Source of the DNA: Oceanobacillus caeni
GTDB lineage: Bacteria; Bacillota; Bacilli; Bacillales; Amphibacillaceae
Direction: 5' to 3'
NCBI RefSeq assembly: GCF_019037185.1
Contig: NZ_JAHHXM010000001.1
Location: 124,001 to 188,000, forward strand
DNA length: 64,000 nucleotides
Shown here: positions 8,242 through 17,844 of the stretch, one piece after another
How the letters are laid out: each line of letters opens with the position of its first letter
How positions within the stretch are numbered: position 1 is the stretch's first letter
Notes under the pieces: generated by a model
Seen by the model: only the letters and a program-made list of their open reading frames with translations
Told to the model about the DNA's origin: nothing
Databases searched by the model: none
Position numbers and translations under genes: made by a program

Positions 8242-9746
8242 TTATGTTACATTTTCTAAAGTCTTTTGACTTCCCCTATCATCTGCTTCGTGTAAGTGGT
8301 ACTGTTCCATTTTCTTTATGATTTCTTCCGATGGACTCTCTGTCACTAGAGACACAACCACCATCGATACAATGGATAATGGAAGACCAATTAGTATTTC
8401 AGAGTTATAAGGCATCTCAAAAAAGGAAAAGGCAATTATAAAACTACTTCCTCCAACTAAAATTCCAGCTATTGCACCTTGAACATTTGCCCGTTTCCAC
8501 CAAATTCCTAAAACCATAGGGCTAAATAACGCTGCAACCATAAAACCTACTGCACTGTATAAAGTACTACCAAATATTCTGGGGGGTTTAATGCTAAAAC
8601 CATTACTACAATACCGATTATCCAGGTTACAACCGTAGACATGAACAACGTTTTCTTTTGATTTGCCTTAGGATTTATTACTCCTTTATACAAGTCATAT
8701 GCAACTGCACTACTTATAGCGAGCAATAGGGAATCCGTTGAGGACATAACTGCTGCCATAATTCCAGCAGCAATAATTCCCATCATAATTGGACCAAACA
8801 TACTTTCCGCTATTAATAACAACCACATATCGGATGCATAATTTTGCAATACTGCTTCCCCAAATGTTCCAATAAAAGGAGCAGTTAAAAAGGTTAACCC
8901 TAACATCAATATTCCATAGATTAACATGCTGATGTTTAAAGATAATTTTGCAGACCTGGCATCTGTTGAGGTAAAGATACGCATAACTAAATGTGGTGTT
9001 ATACAAACCGCTGTTGCCCATGTAACAAATGCACCTAAATACCCTACTATCGGCACAGTAGTACCCACTGTTCCTAAAGTAGGATTCCGGGTTGCGGACT
9101 CTTTAAAGAAATCCATCCATGATGTTGGTAGATGAATAATACATGCAGTAAACAAACTTAATGTAATGAGGATCATTAGAGAACCTTGAAGTAAATTCGT
9201 CCATGTAACGGCCAACATCCCACCCATCGACACGTATAAAATAAAGACTAATGCAATAACGACTAATCCCCATTCATAGGACAAGCCTGTAACATAAGAT
9301 GTAATCAATCCACCTGCCTTCATCTGAGACATCAGATACATCCCTGACCCTAATATAATTACAATTGGTACTGCAATTTTAATGATTTTATTCCCACCAT
9401 ATCTATCATTAAGAAATTCAGGTACAGTAACCTTTCTTGAATTACGAAGAGGTCTTGCAACTAAAATACTTGCTAAAGCAAAACCTACAATAGAACCTAC
9501 TGTCATCCAGGTTAAAAAAGGAATTCCCAACTGCCATACAGAACCTGGACCAGCCATAAAAGAACCGCCACTTCCCAATGCAGCAAGGATTGCTAAAGAA
9601 TTCGCTACTGTTCCAACATTTCTCCCTGCTGCATAATAATTATCAACCCCTGAATCAGAGGTAGAGATTCTTTTTTGCGCCCAAATACCCAACAAGATAC
9701 AAAACAATATATAGAAAATGATTATCGTAACCTCTATAAATTTCAA
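8242..9746 (-). pseudogene. Sodium:solute symporter (SSF family), broken by a frameshift in a homopolymer
   Basis: Two consecutive frames together encode one SSF symporter of about 500 residues. The first part (9746 down to 8547) begins from TTG after AGGAGG and carries some eleven helices and the segment GLSYEWGLVV..MGGMLAVTWTNLLQG. It ends LNPPEYLVVLYTVQ-stop. The second part resumes in the -1 frame as FGSTLYSAVGFMVAALFSPM and runs to 8242. The break falls in a run of six G (six C on the coding strand, 8581-8586); one more base would restore a continuous protein with NPPRIFGSTLYSAVGF. It may be a true mutation, a phase-variable tract or a sequencing error. The intact protein would import an organic acid with sodium. 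Confidence 0.88.
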
Positions 9747-9764
9747 CGTTATAGCCTCCTAATT

Positions 9765-9974
9765 TTATCTGTCGGTTGAATCTATAAGCGTTAATATGAT
9801 TCCAGTTATTGGTGCAAGTAAGAAAAGCAGTGCTCCTCCCCATGCAAGTAGCGATACATTGAGAATTTTTATTTCATGTGTCCAAGGGAGGAAAAACATA
9901 ACAACATATACTACAATACCTATAAAGAAAATTCCGTCTTTCTTCGGTATTAGAAACCAACTATCTTTCCCCAT
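9765..9974 (-). CDS. Small two-helix membrane protein next to the symporter
   Basis: This 69-residue protein has two hydrophobic segments (residues 15-32 and 40-63) separated by a short loop with PWTHEIKI. The ATG follows GGAGG by six bases and the stop lies 18 bp before the symporter start, so the two are cotranscribed. Many SSF symporters are encoded together with a small membrane protein of this size (for example YhdT next to PanF), which suggests an accessory role. I cannot place it in a named family with certainty. Confidence 0.7.
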   Translation of the reverse strand: MGKDSWFLIPKKDGIFFIGIVVYVVMFFLPWTHEIKILNVSLLAWGGALLFLLAPITGIILTLIDSTDR

Positions 9975-9995
9975 ACGAAACCTCCAATTAAAAAA

Positions 9996-10433
9996 TTATT
10001 TATATAGAAAACGCTTCCACTTTTGTTTTGTAATAAGCTGTAGTAAAACTGCAAACCTAAACCGTGGATACGCTGTAATGTTCCAAGGTGATTCGGGACT
10101 CATTTCTGTAAATTTCCTTAGTATGATTGGTAGTTCCGCAGAGTTACTTTTGTTGTACCCTATAGATAAGAATGAAATTCCTTTGAAGTTGTGAGCCGTT
10201 CCTAATAAATTAGCAAAGATACGAGTAATTGGATCATTAGAAACATAGATTACATTTATGGAAAAATTTTTAGTCTTAATAATAAATTGTTCATTGTTAG
10301 GATCGTACATAATATTTGGCGGTGCTTTTTCTATTTTATAGTCCATTCCTTGTTTTCCAATAATTTGCTTAAACAATTGAAGCGCCTCTTTTTGGGATAT
10401 ATTTGCATATACTTCCCATTTCCGATTAAACAT
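9996..10433 (-). CDS. Hypothetical protein, 145 residues, in the acyl-CoA operon
   Basis: I do not recognise this protein. It is soluble in appearance, has no signal peptide or membrane helix, and is basic at its C-terminus (ITKQKWKRFLYK). It contains a mixed alpha/beta pattern with alternating hydrophobic residues (NEQFIIKTKNFSINVIYVSN). The ATG follows GGGGA. It lies 46 bp after the short-chain dehydrogenase and 21 bp before the small membrane protein, so it is probably transcribed with the symporter and the Liv transporter. No function can be assigned. Confidence 0.65.
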   Translation of the reverse strand: MFNRKWEVYANISQKEALQLFKQIIGKQGMDYKIEKAPPNIMYDPNNEQFIIKTKNFSINVIYVSNDPITRIFANLLGTAHNFKGISFLSIGYNKSNSAELPIILRKFTEMSPESPWNITAYPRFRFAVLLQLITKQKWKRFLYK

Positions 10434-10479
10434 CTATATCCATTTCCCCTTTCAACACTCCAGTAAAGAATCATCTCGT

Positions 10480-11223
10480 TTAAAGGTTTAATGTTCCGCC
10501 ATCAATAATCAGAGTTTCACCAGTAATAAAGGATGCCTCATCAGATGCAAGGAATAAAACAGCATTAGCTATTTCTTCCGGTTTCCCAATTCGTTTTAAT
10601 GCATTCGCAGTCGATAATATCGGCCACTTATCTGTTTTCTTCCAATCCTCAACCATATTTGTATCTGTTATCCCTGGAGCTATTGCATTTACACGTATAT
10701 TCTTTCTTCCAAATTCTGTAGCAGCCGTTCTGGTTAATGCCATCACACCACTTTTGGATGCAGAATAAGCAGATACAAGTTTTTGCCCCTTAATACCTGC
10801 GATACTCGCTGTATTAACTATGGAACTTCCTGCTTCCATTTTCGGAATAACGTACTTCATTCCGAGAAAGACACCCGTAATATTTATATCCATTACCTTT
10901 TCCCATTCTTCTATGGAAACATCTGGTAGTTTCTTTTCTTCACTATTGACCCCAGCATTGTTGAAGAAAATATCGATTCTTCCAAACACACCGATTGCTC
11001 GATCTACCATATTCTTAACTTCCCCAGCTTTCGTCATATCACAACGAATGTGCTCTGCTTCTCCACCGTTTTCCTCAATGATTGCTGCCGTCTTCCTAGC
11101 CGCTTCTTCCCTGACATCAGCTACAACTACTTTTGCTCCCTCTTTTGCAAATCGAACAGCTGTAGTTCTCCCAATATCCCCTCCACCACCAGTAATAATT
11201 GCTACCTTATTCTTTAAACGCAT
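10480..11223 (-). CDS. SDR-family oxidoreductase
   Basis: This protein of about 247 residues is a classical SDR: TGGGGDIGR cofactor motif, NNAGVN, catalytic serine in NTASIAGIKG and YSASK. It ends with SFITGETLIIDGGTLNL, typical of the glucose-1-dehydrogenase/FabG branch, so the substrate is a hydroxyacyl or alcohol but cannot be named. The start MRLKNKV is preferred because AAGG lies nine bases upstream; a second ATG three codons earlier is too close. The operator candidate S2 (11247-11264) sits 24 bp upstream, so this gene probably starts its own transcription unit that reads on to the symporter and Liv genes. Confidence 0.88.
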   Translation of the reverse strand: MRLKNKVAIITGGGGDIGRTTAVRFAKEGAKVVVADVREEAARKTAAIIEENGGEAEHIRCDMTKAGEVKNMVDRAIGVFGRIDIFFNNAGVNSEEKKLPDVSIEEWEKVMDINITGVFLGMKYVIPKMEAGSSIVNTASIAGIKGQKLVSAYSASKSGVMALTRTAATEFGRKNIRVNAIAPGITDTNMVEDWKKTDKWPILSTANALKRIGKPEEIANAVLFLASDEASFITGETLIIDGGTLNL

Positions 11224-11246
11224 GTCATCCATCCTTTCTGATCAAT

Positions 11247-11264
11247 GAACTAACCAGTTAGTAT
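11247..11264. promoter_or_regulatory. Operator candidate S2 (variant ATACT-N8-AGTAT palindrome)
   Basis: On the minus strand this reads ATACTAACTGGTTAGTTC: one perfect half-site, one altered half-site, and a central AACTGGTT that is itself palindromic. It fills the short gap between the ligase stop (11268) and the SDR start (11223). It belongs with sites S1, S3, S4 and S5; TetR binding is inferred. Confidence 0.6.
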
Positions 11265-11267
11265 TTT

Positions 11268-12917
11268 CTATTTGTTTTTTAATCTCTTTAATTCTTGCTC
11301 CCTAAGTTCTCGTTTTAAAAGTTTTCCTACACTTGACTTTGGAAGATAGTCACGAAATTCTATCAATCTTGGAACTTTGTAAGCTGCTAAATTTTTACGA
11401 CAAAATGTAATAACTTCTTCTTCTTTTATTGACTTATTTTCTTTTAATGTAATATAAGCTTTTACAGTTTCTCCTCTATATTCATCCGGAATACCAATTA
11501 CAATTGCCTCTTTAACCTGTGGAATTTGATAAATTACTTCCTCAATTTCTCTTGGATAGATATTATAACCGCCAGCAATGATCATATCCTTTTTGCGATC
11601 GACAATGTAAAAGTACCCATCTTCATCCATATAGCCTATGTCACCAGTGTGCAACCAACCATTCTTTAATGCTACCTCTGTTTCCTCCGGATTATTCCAA
11701 TACCCTTTCATCAATTGGGGACCCCTGACTATAATCTCTCCATTCGTTTTAAATGGGGCTTCTTCTAATCCATTATCTGTTTCCACCACTACCTTAGCTT
11801 CGGTTAATGGCAAAGGAACACCTACACTACCTATTTTCATTTTGGAATGCGGATTACTTATGGCACCAGAAGTCATTTCTGATAATCCATATCCATCAGA
11901 AAGATATGAATTCTTTCCCATTAATTTTTCAAATTTGGTATAGGTTTCCAACGGCAACGGTGAACTTCCGCAAAAAAACACTTTAATATGTTCTAACCCG
12001 TACGTTTCAACGTTAGGAAAATGAAGCATAGAGATAAACATAGTAGGTACACCAAAAAAGAACATTGGTTTTTCCTTCTTAATTACATGTAATACGGTCT
12101 CTGTCTCAAAACGTGGTAAGATGATTTGTTTATATCCAAATAGATAACCTGTCATTGTAACACTTGCTAGACCGAAGATATGGAATAATGGTAAAAAACT
12201 TATGACCACACGATTTGCAGTTTCATCGTTTTTAAATTCTTTTAATAGAAACTCATTAACTAGCTCAGTTTGATTAACAAAATTTTGATGGGTTAACATA
12301 ACGCCTTTTGATCTCCCTGTTGTTCCACCTGTATATTGGAGCAAGGCAATATCTTCTTTAGGATTTATTTTTATATGTGGAGCTTGAGAATGATATGTAT
12401 TTATAAAATCATCAAAGAACATATCATTCTCATGCAGTTTAATATTTCTTTTTTCGGTAAACTGAACAACGATTATTTTTTTTAGAGAGGTCTGAGGCTG
12501 GACTCTTTTCACTCGTTCATAAACCGAGTCATGGCAAATCATAAATTCAGCTTCTGTATCATTCAATTGGTACTCGAGTTCCCTTTCTACATACATCGGA
12601 TTTGTTTGAACAACTATTCCACCTAACCGAACAACACCAAAAACAGAAAATACATACTGTGCACAGTTTGGTAACATAATCGACAATCGGTCACCCTTCT
12701 CCAATCCTTGCTCGAAAAGGCTACTTGCTAACTTTTCGGATATTTCCTGAGCCTCTTTGTAGGTCCAGGATTCATTTTCAAATTGAAGGGAAATTTCATT
12801 TCTAAATCTTTTAACTGCACTATTTAATAATTCCGTTAAAGTTCTTTCCTTAATTTTCATATTAGGATCTACATTTTCAGGATAGAACTCTAACCATCTT
12901 TTTTCTTTTGAATTCAC
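11268..12917 (-). CDS. Long-chain-type acyl-CoA ligase (AMP-forming)
   Basis: This protein of about 549 residues is an ANL-superfamily ligase. It has the phosphate-binding loop YTGGTTGRSKGVMLTH, the adenine motif SDGYGLSEMTSG, the hinge region YMDEDGYFYIVDRKKDMIIAGG and the catalytic lysine in PKSSVGKLLKREL. It activates a carboxylic acid to its CoA ester via an acyl-adenylate. The GTG at 12917 is chosen because GGGAG lies eight bases before it; the longer frame starting at 12971 lacks a site. It follows the quinone-oxidoreductase-like gene by 62 bp. It is about as similar to the ligase at 24387-25988 as to generic FadD proteins; chain-length preference is unknown. Confidence 0.9.
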   Translation of the reverse strand: MNSKEKRWLEFYPENVDPNMKIKERTLTELLNSAVKRFRNEISLQFENESWTYKEAQEISEKLASSLFEQGLEKGDRLSIMLPNCAQYVFSVFGVVRLGGIVVQTNPMYVERELEYQLNDTEAEFMICHDSVYERVKRVQPQTSLKKIIVVQFTEKRNIKLHENDMFFDDFINTYHSQAPHIKINPKEDIALLQYTGGTTGRSKGVMLTHQNFVNQTELVNEFLLKEFKNDETANRVVISFLPLFHIFGLASVTMTGYLFGYKQIILPRFETETVLHVIKKEKPMFFFGVPTMFISMLHFPNVETYGLEHIKVFFCGSSPLPLETYTKFEKLMGKNSYLSDGYGLSEMTSGAISNPHSKMKIGSVGVPLPLTEAKVVVETDNGLEEAPFKTNGEIIVRGPQLMKGYWNNPEETEVALKNGWLHTGDIGYMDEDGYFYIVDRKKDMIIAGGYNIYPREIEEVIYQIPQVKEAIVIGIPDEYRGETVKAYITLKENKSIKEEEVITFCRKNLAAYKVPRLIEFRDYLPKSSVGKLLKRELREQELKRLKNK

Positions 12918-12979
12918 GACCTCATCTCCCTCGTATATATACTTTCTAAGGGAACAGCTTACGTAACTCACCTTAAAAC

Positions 12980-13960
12980 TTAAGGAATGGCGATTAGTTT
13001 TCCATAAGTCTTACGGTCCGCAAGTACTTCTAAAGCATCTGGAACATTTTCAAAAGGAAATTCTTTATAAATTAATGGGCGGACAGCTCCTTCATTGTAT
13101 AGGTTCACTATATTATCATGAATTTTCCTAGTCTCTTCTGGATATTTTCTAGCGAATAATCCCCAGTGAACACCAACGATAGAGTAATTTTTAACTAATG
13201 CATGGTTGACTGGGGCATCTGGGATTCGTCCACCAGCGAAACCAATGACTAAAATACGCCCATCAAAGGCAATACATTTACGCGAACGATCAAATACGTC
13301 TCCTCCGACAGGGTCATAAATAACATCTGCACCTCGACCATTTGTTTCTTTCTTAACAGTAGAAACAAAGTCTTCGGAAGTATAGTCAATAACAACGTCT
13401 GCTCCCAAATCCTTACAGACTTTTACTTTCTCTCGACCACCCGCAGTTGCAATAACTTTTGCTCCTATTGCCTTACCTAACTGAATAGCGGCAGAGCCAA
13501 CTCCTCCAGCTCCCGCATGGATGAGAAGGACTTCTCCCTTTTGTAGTTTAGCCCGATAAAATAAAGCATAGTAAGACGTTTGGTACGTGATAAACATTCC
13601 AGCTGCTTCACTTGCCGACATCGAATCAGGAATAACATAAACAGAATCCTCTGAAACACTAACAAACTTAGATAATCCTCCATTTGGAAGGGGCGGTGTA
13701 GCAATTACACGCTGTCCTACTTTAAGTCCTGAATTACCTCCTACCTCACAAATAATTCCTGATATTTCTGCCCCTGGTGTAAATGGAAGGGGCGGTTTTT
13801 CCTGATATTTCCCTTGACAAAGTAAAATATCAAAAAAGTTTAATGATGACGCTTCAACTTCTATTAATACTTCTCCTACCTTTACCTCTGGTCGTTCCGT
13901 TTCTAACAATTCCAATACATCTCTAGGTTCACCTAATCTAGTCACTTTCCAGCTACGCAT
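12980..13960 (-). CDS. NADPH:quinone oxidoreductase-like MDR protein
   Basis: This protein of about 326 residues is a zinc-free medium-chain dehydrogenase/reductase: GroES-like N-terminal half with PLPFTPGAEISGII, then a Rossmann half with HAGAGGVGSAAIQLGKAIGA and VIYDPVGGDVFDRS. It resembles human-type quinone oxidoreductase/NADPH-dependent 2-enoyl reductases; reduction of an enoyl-CoA or quinone is plausible. The start MRSWKVT is supported by AGGAGG seven bases upstream. It is the first gene after operator S3 (14143-14160), with repeat copy A lying in what should be its leader. Confidence 0.88.
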   Translation of the reverse strand: MRSWKVTRLGEPRDVLELLETERPEVKVGEVLIEVEASSLNFFDILLCQGKYQEKPPLPFTPGAEISGIICEVGGNSGLKVGQRVIATPPLPNGGLSKFVSVSEDSVYVIPDSMSASEAAGMFITYQTSYYALFYRAKLQKGEVLLIHAGAGGVGSAAIQLGKAIGAKVIATAGGREKVKVCKDLGADVVIDYTSEDFVSTVKKETNGRGADVIYDPVGGDVFDRSRKCIAFDGRILVIGFAGGRIPDAPVNHALVKNYSIVGVHWGLFARKYPEETRKIHDNIVNLYNEGAVRPLIYKEFPFENVPDALEVLADRKTYGKLIAIP

Positions 13961-13995
13961 TTCTGTTCCTCCTAACATTTTAATTCTTAAATAAT

Positions 13996-14145
13996 ATAAA
14001 GAAGACTTCCATCAGTAGGGGTTTTCCTTCATCCCCCACTGATGCACTTATCGGACCTTTACAGGCAGTTGATCTACCACCAAGCTTCTTTGTTTCCCCA
14101 GAAGCTTGAGGTGGGTCTTATTTCCCGTTTAGGTGGGGTAAAATA
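13996..14145 (-). repeat. Dispersed structured repeat, copy A
   Basis: This roughly 150-bp sequence recurs at 39507, 47109, 56488 and 59802 (near full length) and 53124 (deleted). On the plus strand it begins AAAGAAGACTTCCATCAGT and ends near AGGTGGGGTAAAA. It can fold: a first arm CATCAGT/ACTGATG with G/C runs, and a second arm with CCACC/GGTGG and AAGCTTCT/AGAAGCTT. In this copy the outermost arm of the second stem (GGCAGT with ACTGCC elsewhere) is lost. It is oriented so that the minus-strand transcript from operator S3 would carry it in the leader. Confidence 0.85.
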
Positions 14146-14160
14146 CTAAACGTACAGTAT
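14143..14160. promoter_or_regulatory. Operator candidate S3 (ATACT-N8-AGTAT palindrome)
   Basis: ATACTAAACGTACAGTAT has perfect half-sites. It touches the right end of repeat copy A and precedes the oxidoreductase-ligase genes (13960 down to 11268). It shares the five-base arms and eight-base spacing with S1, S4 and S5. Confidence 0.7.
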
Positions 14161-14221
14161 GTTTCTAGGTTCATTATATAACTTGTTTTCGTAATATTCA
14201 ATATATTTTTACAGTATTTCT

Positions 14222-15760
14222 TTAAAAACCTGTTGGCCAATTTGCTAACTTCCTCTCACTAAGAGACCCATTTTTAGCACATGCATATTCTAACGTCTGA
14301 ATTAAAAACTTTCTTGTGTCTCTTGGATCAATAACATCATCAATTAAATATTTACCAGCAGCTTTATATGGTGAACTGTCAAATCCCCAGTTTTTCAGTA
14401 ACTCTAAGCGTTCTTCCTTTTTGTTCTCGGTATTTTGTAATTGACGACCATATACTACATTAATGCCAACCTCTGGTCCCGTAAAATTAATTTCGGCTGT
14501 CGGCCAGGCTACAACAAAATCGGCTCCCATCGTCGGACCGCACATATTGCCATATGCTGCACCAATACTTTTTCGAATAATAATAGAAATCTTTGGTACA
14601 GTAGACTGTGCTAGTGCTTGATTCCACATCATAATTTTTGTAGGCATTTTAAGTTTTTCCGCGTCACTAGATACTCGAAAACCAGGAATATCATGTAAAA
14701 AAATTAACGGAATATTATATGAATCACATAGACAAATAAAATCTGTTGCTTTTTCACATTCATTGGGACCAGCTGCGCCTGCAAACTGCATAGGTTGATT
14801 TGCTACAATACCGACAACTTTACCATTCATTCTCGCTAAGACAGTAATTAATGCTTTTCCAAATGTTGGCTTCATTTCAAAGTAATCTTCATTATCTACA
14901 ATCAACTTAATCACTTTTTTCATGTCATAGGCACGTTTACGATTTGTTGTAACGATATCGACTACTTTGTCTAAACTTCGATACGGTTCATCATTTGTCT
15001 CTTTGCATCTTGGTTCTTTACCAGCATGTTGTGGCATATAGTCTAGGAATTTTTTTATACTTTCAATTGAATCCTCTTCATTTTCCGAAAACTGATCCAC
15101 TTGTCCCGTATACTTCGCATGAACATCCCATCCACCAAGTTCTTCGTTTGTTACTTTTTCTCCTGTTGCCACCTCTAACATCCTTGGTCCAGCAACAGCC
15201 ATTGTCGTTCCCTTTGCCTGTGTTACAAAATCAGAGGATACCGCTAGCCATGTTGGACCACCAAAACTATCTCCCAAGATGGATGTTACCATAGGAACTT
15301 CTCGCTGATGTCGTAACATTACTTGTGGAAATAGCATTTGACTAATACCGTCAGAACCCATTCCATCGGGCATGCGGAGTCCTCCACCTTCCATTAAATT
15401 TATTAAAGGGAATCCTCGTTTTAAAGCGTATTCATGCAGTGCCTTCGTCTTTCGGAAATATACAATTCCTTCTGTTCCAGCAAATACGGTTTTATCTGCA
15501 GCTTGCACAACTACCGGGCGGCCATTAACCTTTGCGAGACCAGTTACAATACCATCACCAGCACTTTTATGTTCCATGCCCTCTTGATCAGAATGTGCTA
15601 GTAAACCTAACTCTAAAAAAGAGCCTGGGTCCACCAATTTATTAATTCGTTCCCTTGCTGTAAAAAAGCCAAGCTTATGCTGTTGTTTTATTTTCTCTTT
15701 TCCACCTCCTAACTTTGCAATTTCTTTTCTATTTAATAACTCTTTAATTTCTTTTTCCAT
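14222..15760 (-). CDS. Acyl-CoA carboxylase carboxyltransferase (beta) subunit
   Basis: This protein of about 512 residues has the full length of propionyl-/methylcrotonyl-type carboxyltransferases with both crotonase-like halves: RERINKLVDPGSFLELG at the start, SDGISQMLFPQ and LGDSFGGPTWLAV in the first half, and FLHDIPGFRV, KSIGAAYGNMCGP and WPTAEINFTGPEVGINVVYG in the second. It transfers carboxyl from biotin to an acyl-CoA. The start MEKEIKEL follows AAAGGAG by seven bases. It lies at the 3' end of the ligase/permease cluster. A biotinyl carrier protein is encoded at 20888, but no biotin carboxylase gene is in the window. Confidence 0.9.
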   Translation of the reverse strand: MEKEIKELLNRKEIAKLGGGKEKIKQQHKLGFFTARERINKLVDPGSFLELGLLAHSDQEGMEHKSAGDGIVTGLAKVNGRPVVVQAADKTVFAGTEGIVYFRKTKALHEYALKRGFPLINLMEGGGLRMPDGMGSDGISQMLFPQVMLRHQREVPMVTSILGDSFGGPTWLAVSSDFVTQAKGTTMAVAGPRMLEVATGEKVTNEELGGWDVHAKYTGQVDQFSENEEDSIESIKKFLDYMPQHAGKEPRCKETNDEPYRSLDKVVDIVTTNRKRAYDMKKVIKLIVDNEDYFEMKPTFGKALITVLARMNGKVVGIVANQPMQFAGAAGPNECEKATDFICLCDSYNIPLIFLHDIPGFRVSSDAEKLKMPTKIMMWNQALAQSTVPKISIIIRKSIGAAYGNMCGPTMGADFVVAWPTAEINFTGPEVGINVVYGRQLQNTENKKEERLELLKNWGFDSSPYKAAGKYLIDDVIDPRDTRKFLIQTLEYACAKNGSLSERKLANWPTGF

Positions 15761-15815
15761 ATATGATCTCCTTTTAGAAATTCTAGTAAGATTCAATGCA
15801 TCTTGGAAGGCACCT

Positions 15816-17801
15816 TCACGAATTATTACTCCTTAATTTATCTGATTGAGCAAATCTGACAAAATAATTAATTGAATCTGGATTACTCATGGCATCAACA
15901 CTTGCAGCTTTTTCCACAGAAATACCTAATAAAATTTTACGAACCGGAATCTCCATTTTCTTACCAGTTAATGTTCTTGGTACTTCTTTAATAGCAAATA
16001 TATCATCTGGTATGTGGCGTGGAGACACTTCTTCTTTTATTTTCATATTTATTTTTTTCTTCAACTTGTCTGTTAAATCAACTTCTCCGGATAATACCAC
16101 AAATAATGGCATATAAGCTTGATGGAGATATCCACTTAAGTCCACAACAAGACTGTCGAGCACTTCAGGTACAGATTCGACTGCATTATAAATCTCACTT
16201 GAACCACTTCTTACTCCCATTCGATTAATCGTTGCATCCGACCTTCCATAAATGACAGCACTACCACGTTCCGTTATTTTTAATAGGTCTCCATGTCTCC
16301 ATACTCCAGGAAAATAATCGAAATAGCTTTCCTTATATCTTTTATCATCTGGATCATTCCAAAAGTAAAGCGGCATGGAAGGGAATGGCTTTGTAATGAC
16401 CATTTCACCTATTTCACCTGTGACCGGCTTTCCGTTGTCATCATAGGAATAAACAGAAACCCCCAAGCATCTAGAAGGAATTTCACCAGCATGAATTGGT
16501 GATAGGGAGTTTCCAGCCACTATTCCTGCAGCTATATCTGTACCACCGCTAATAGGGGCTATCCTCACCCTCTTTTTTACATAATCATATACCCACTTAA
16601 ATCCCTCTGGTGATAAAGGAGCTCCTGTATATGCAAAGGTATTCAGATTAGACAAGTCGTATGTTTCACCCGGTTTTATACCTACTTTCATACAATTTAG
16701 GATATGGCTGGGGCTAGTTCCAAAGATTGTCATTTTTGTTTTTTCAGCTAATCTAAAGAGAACGCCGTGATCTGGATACGAAGGACTTCCATCATATAAA
16801 ACAACCGATGCGCCTGTAACCATAGCTCCTACCACACTATTCCACATCACCCAGCCGGTAGTTGTATACCAAAAGAATCGATCATTCGAAGTTATGTTTG
16901 ATTGCAGATTTACGGATAAAAGAGAAAGTAATATTCCCCCATGCCCTTGAACAATTGGCTTTGGTAAACCAGTTGTACCGGACGAGTATAAAATCCATAG
17001 TGGGTGATCAAAGGGTACTCTCTCAAACGTTAGCTTGGCGGGAAGTCCGATTATTTCCTTCCAAAAAGTTCTTTGTTCTATACCACTCATATCAGGATCT
17101 TGATTTAAGTATGGTACTACGACTACTTTTTCAACACTAGGCAAATTTTCAACTAATTTTGAAACAGTTTCAATTCTGTTAAAAGGTTTTCCATTATACC
17201 TGTATCCATCAACAGTAAATAATACTTTTGGTTCAATTTGTTTGAAACGACCAAGAGTACTTCCAACACCAAATTCCGGAGCACAGCTGGACCAAATGGC
17301 TCCAATGCTTACAGTAGCAAGGAACGCTATAATGGTTTCAGGTATATTCGGCATATATGCAACAACACGGTCACCTTTTTTAACACCAATGGATTTTAAA
17401 TAAGCTGCAATCGAAGCAGTCTTATCCAATAATTCAGTCCAACTTAATTCTGATAAAGGTTGATTCTCAGATGTGTAGAAAATGGCTGTTTTATCCTTTT
17501 TGACATTTCGTAATATATGCTCTGCATAGTTAAGAGTTGATCCAGAAAACCAATCGGCCCCTGGCATTATCTCTTTCTTTAAAACGGATTCATAAGGAGT
17601 ATATGATTTCACTTGATAGTAATCCCAAATTGTCTCCCAGAACTCCTCCATATTATCAACAGACCATTTCCATAAATCTTCATATGTTTTCAGAGTAATA
17701 TTTTTATTCATCCTCAACCATTTCTTATAATCCGTAATAGCTGCCCCTTCTATTTCCTTATTACTAGGACTCCAGAGTAATTCTCCTTCTTTAACAGTCA
17801 T
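15816..17801 (-). CDS. Acetoacetate-CoA ligase (acetoacetyl-CoA synthetase)
   Basis: This 661-residue ANL enzyme has the extended N-terminus of acetyl/acetoacetyl-CoA synthetases (ITDYKKWL, YTPYESVL, GADWFSGSTLNYAEHIL), the phosphate loop YSSGTTGLPKPIVQGHGG, ISGGTDIAAGIVAGN, the hinge GRSDATINRMGVRSGSSEIY and the catalytic lysine in PRTLTGKKMEIPVRK. It converts acetoacetate, ATP and CoA to acetoacetyl-CoA. It lies 43 bp downstream of a permease of the GntP type, and together they would let the cell use acetoacetate or 3-hydroxybutyrate, or recover acetoacetate released by leucine-type degradation. Confidence 0.93.
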   Translation of the reverse strand: MTVKEGELLWSPSNKEIEGAAITDYKKWLRMNKNITLKTYEDLWKWSVDNMEEFWETIWDYYQVKSYTPYESVLKKEIMPGADWFSGSTLNYAEHILRNVKKDKTAIFYTSENQPLSELSWTELLDKTASIAAYLKSIGVKKGDRVVAYMPNIPETIIAFLATVSIGAIWSSCAPEFGVGSTLGRFKQIEPKVLFTVDGYRYNGKPFNRIETVSKLVENLPSVEKVVVVPYLNQDPDMSGIEQRTFWKEIIGLPAKLTFERVPFDHPLWILYSSGTTGLPKPIVQGHGGILLSLLSVNLQSNITSNDRFFWYTTTGWVMWNSVVGAMVTGASVVLYDGSPSYPDHGVLFRLAEKTKMTIFGTSPSHILNCMKVGIKPGETYDLSNLNTFAYTGAPLSPEGFKWVYDYVKKRVRIAPISGGTDIAAGIVAGNSLSPIHAGEIPSRCLGVSVYSYDDNGKPVTGEIGEMVITKPFPSMPLYFWNDPDDKRYKESYFDYFPGVWRHGDLLKITERGSAVIYGRSDATINRMGVRSGSSEIYNAVESVPEVLDSLVVDLSGYLHQAYMPLFVVLSGEVDLTDKLKKKINMKIKEEVSPRHIPDDIFAIKEVPRTLTGKKMEIPVRKILLGISVEKAASVDAMSNPDSINYFVRFAQSDKLRSNNS

Positions 17802-17844
17802 ATTGCCTTCTCCCCTTTAAAAAGTTATTAATTTTCGGAATAAA

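Noticed and set aside
8242-8541. Separate small membrane protein gene
   Set aside because: It has no ribosome binding site and continues the symporter in the -1 frame; it is the C-terminal part of one broken gene.
8710-9021. Minus-strand frame of 103 codons inside the symporter gene
   Set aside because: It is Tyr/Asn/Cys-rich out-of-frame translation of the symporter.
12918-12971. Longer N-terminus of the ligase (18 extra residues)
   Set aside because: No ribosome binding site; the GTG at 12917 has GGGAG at ideal distance and fits the family start.
13996-14145. T-box or known riboswitch in the dispersed repeat
   Set aside because: No T-box antiterminator sequence and no shared function among the downstream genes; copies also lack terminators.
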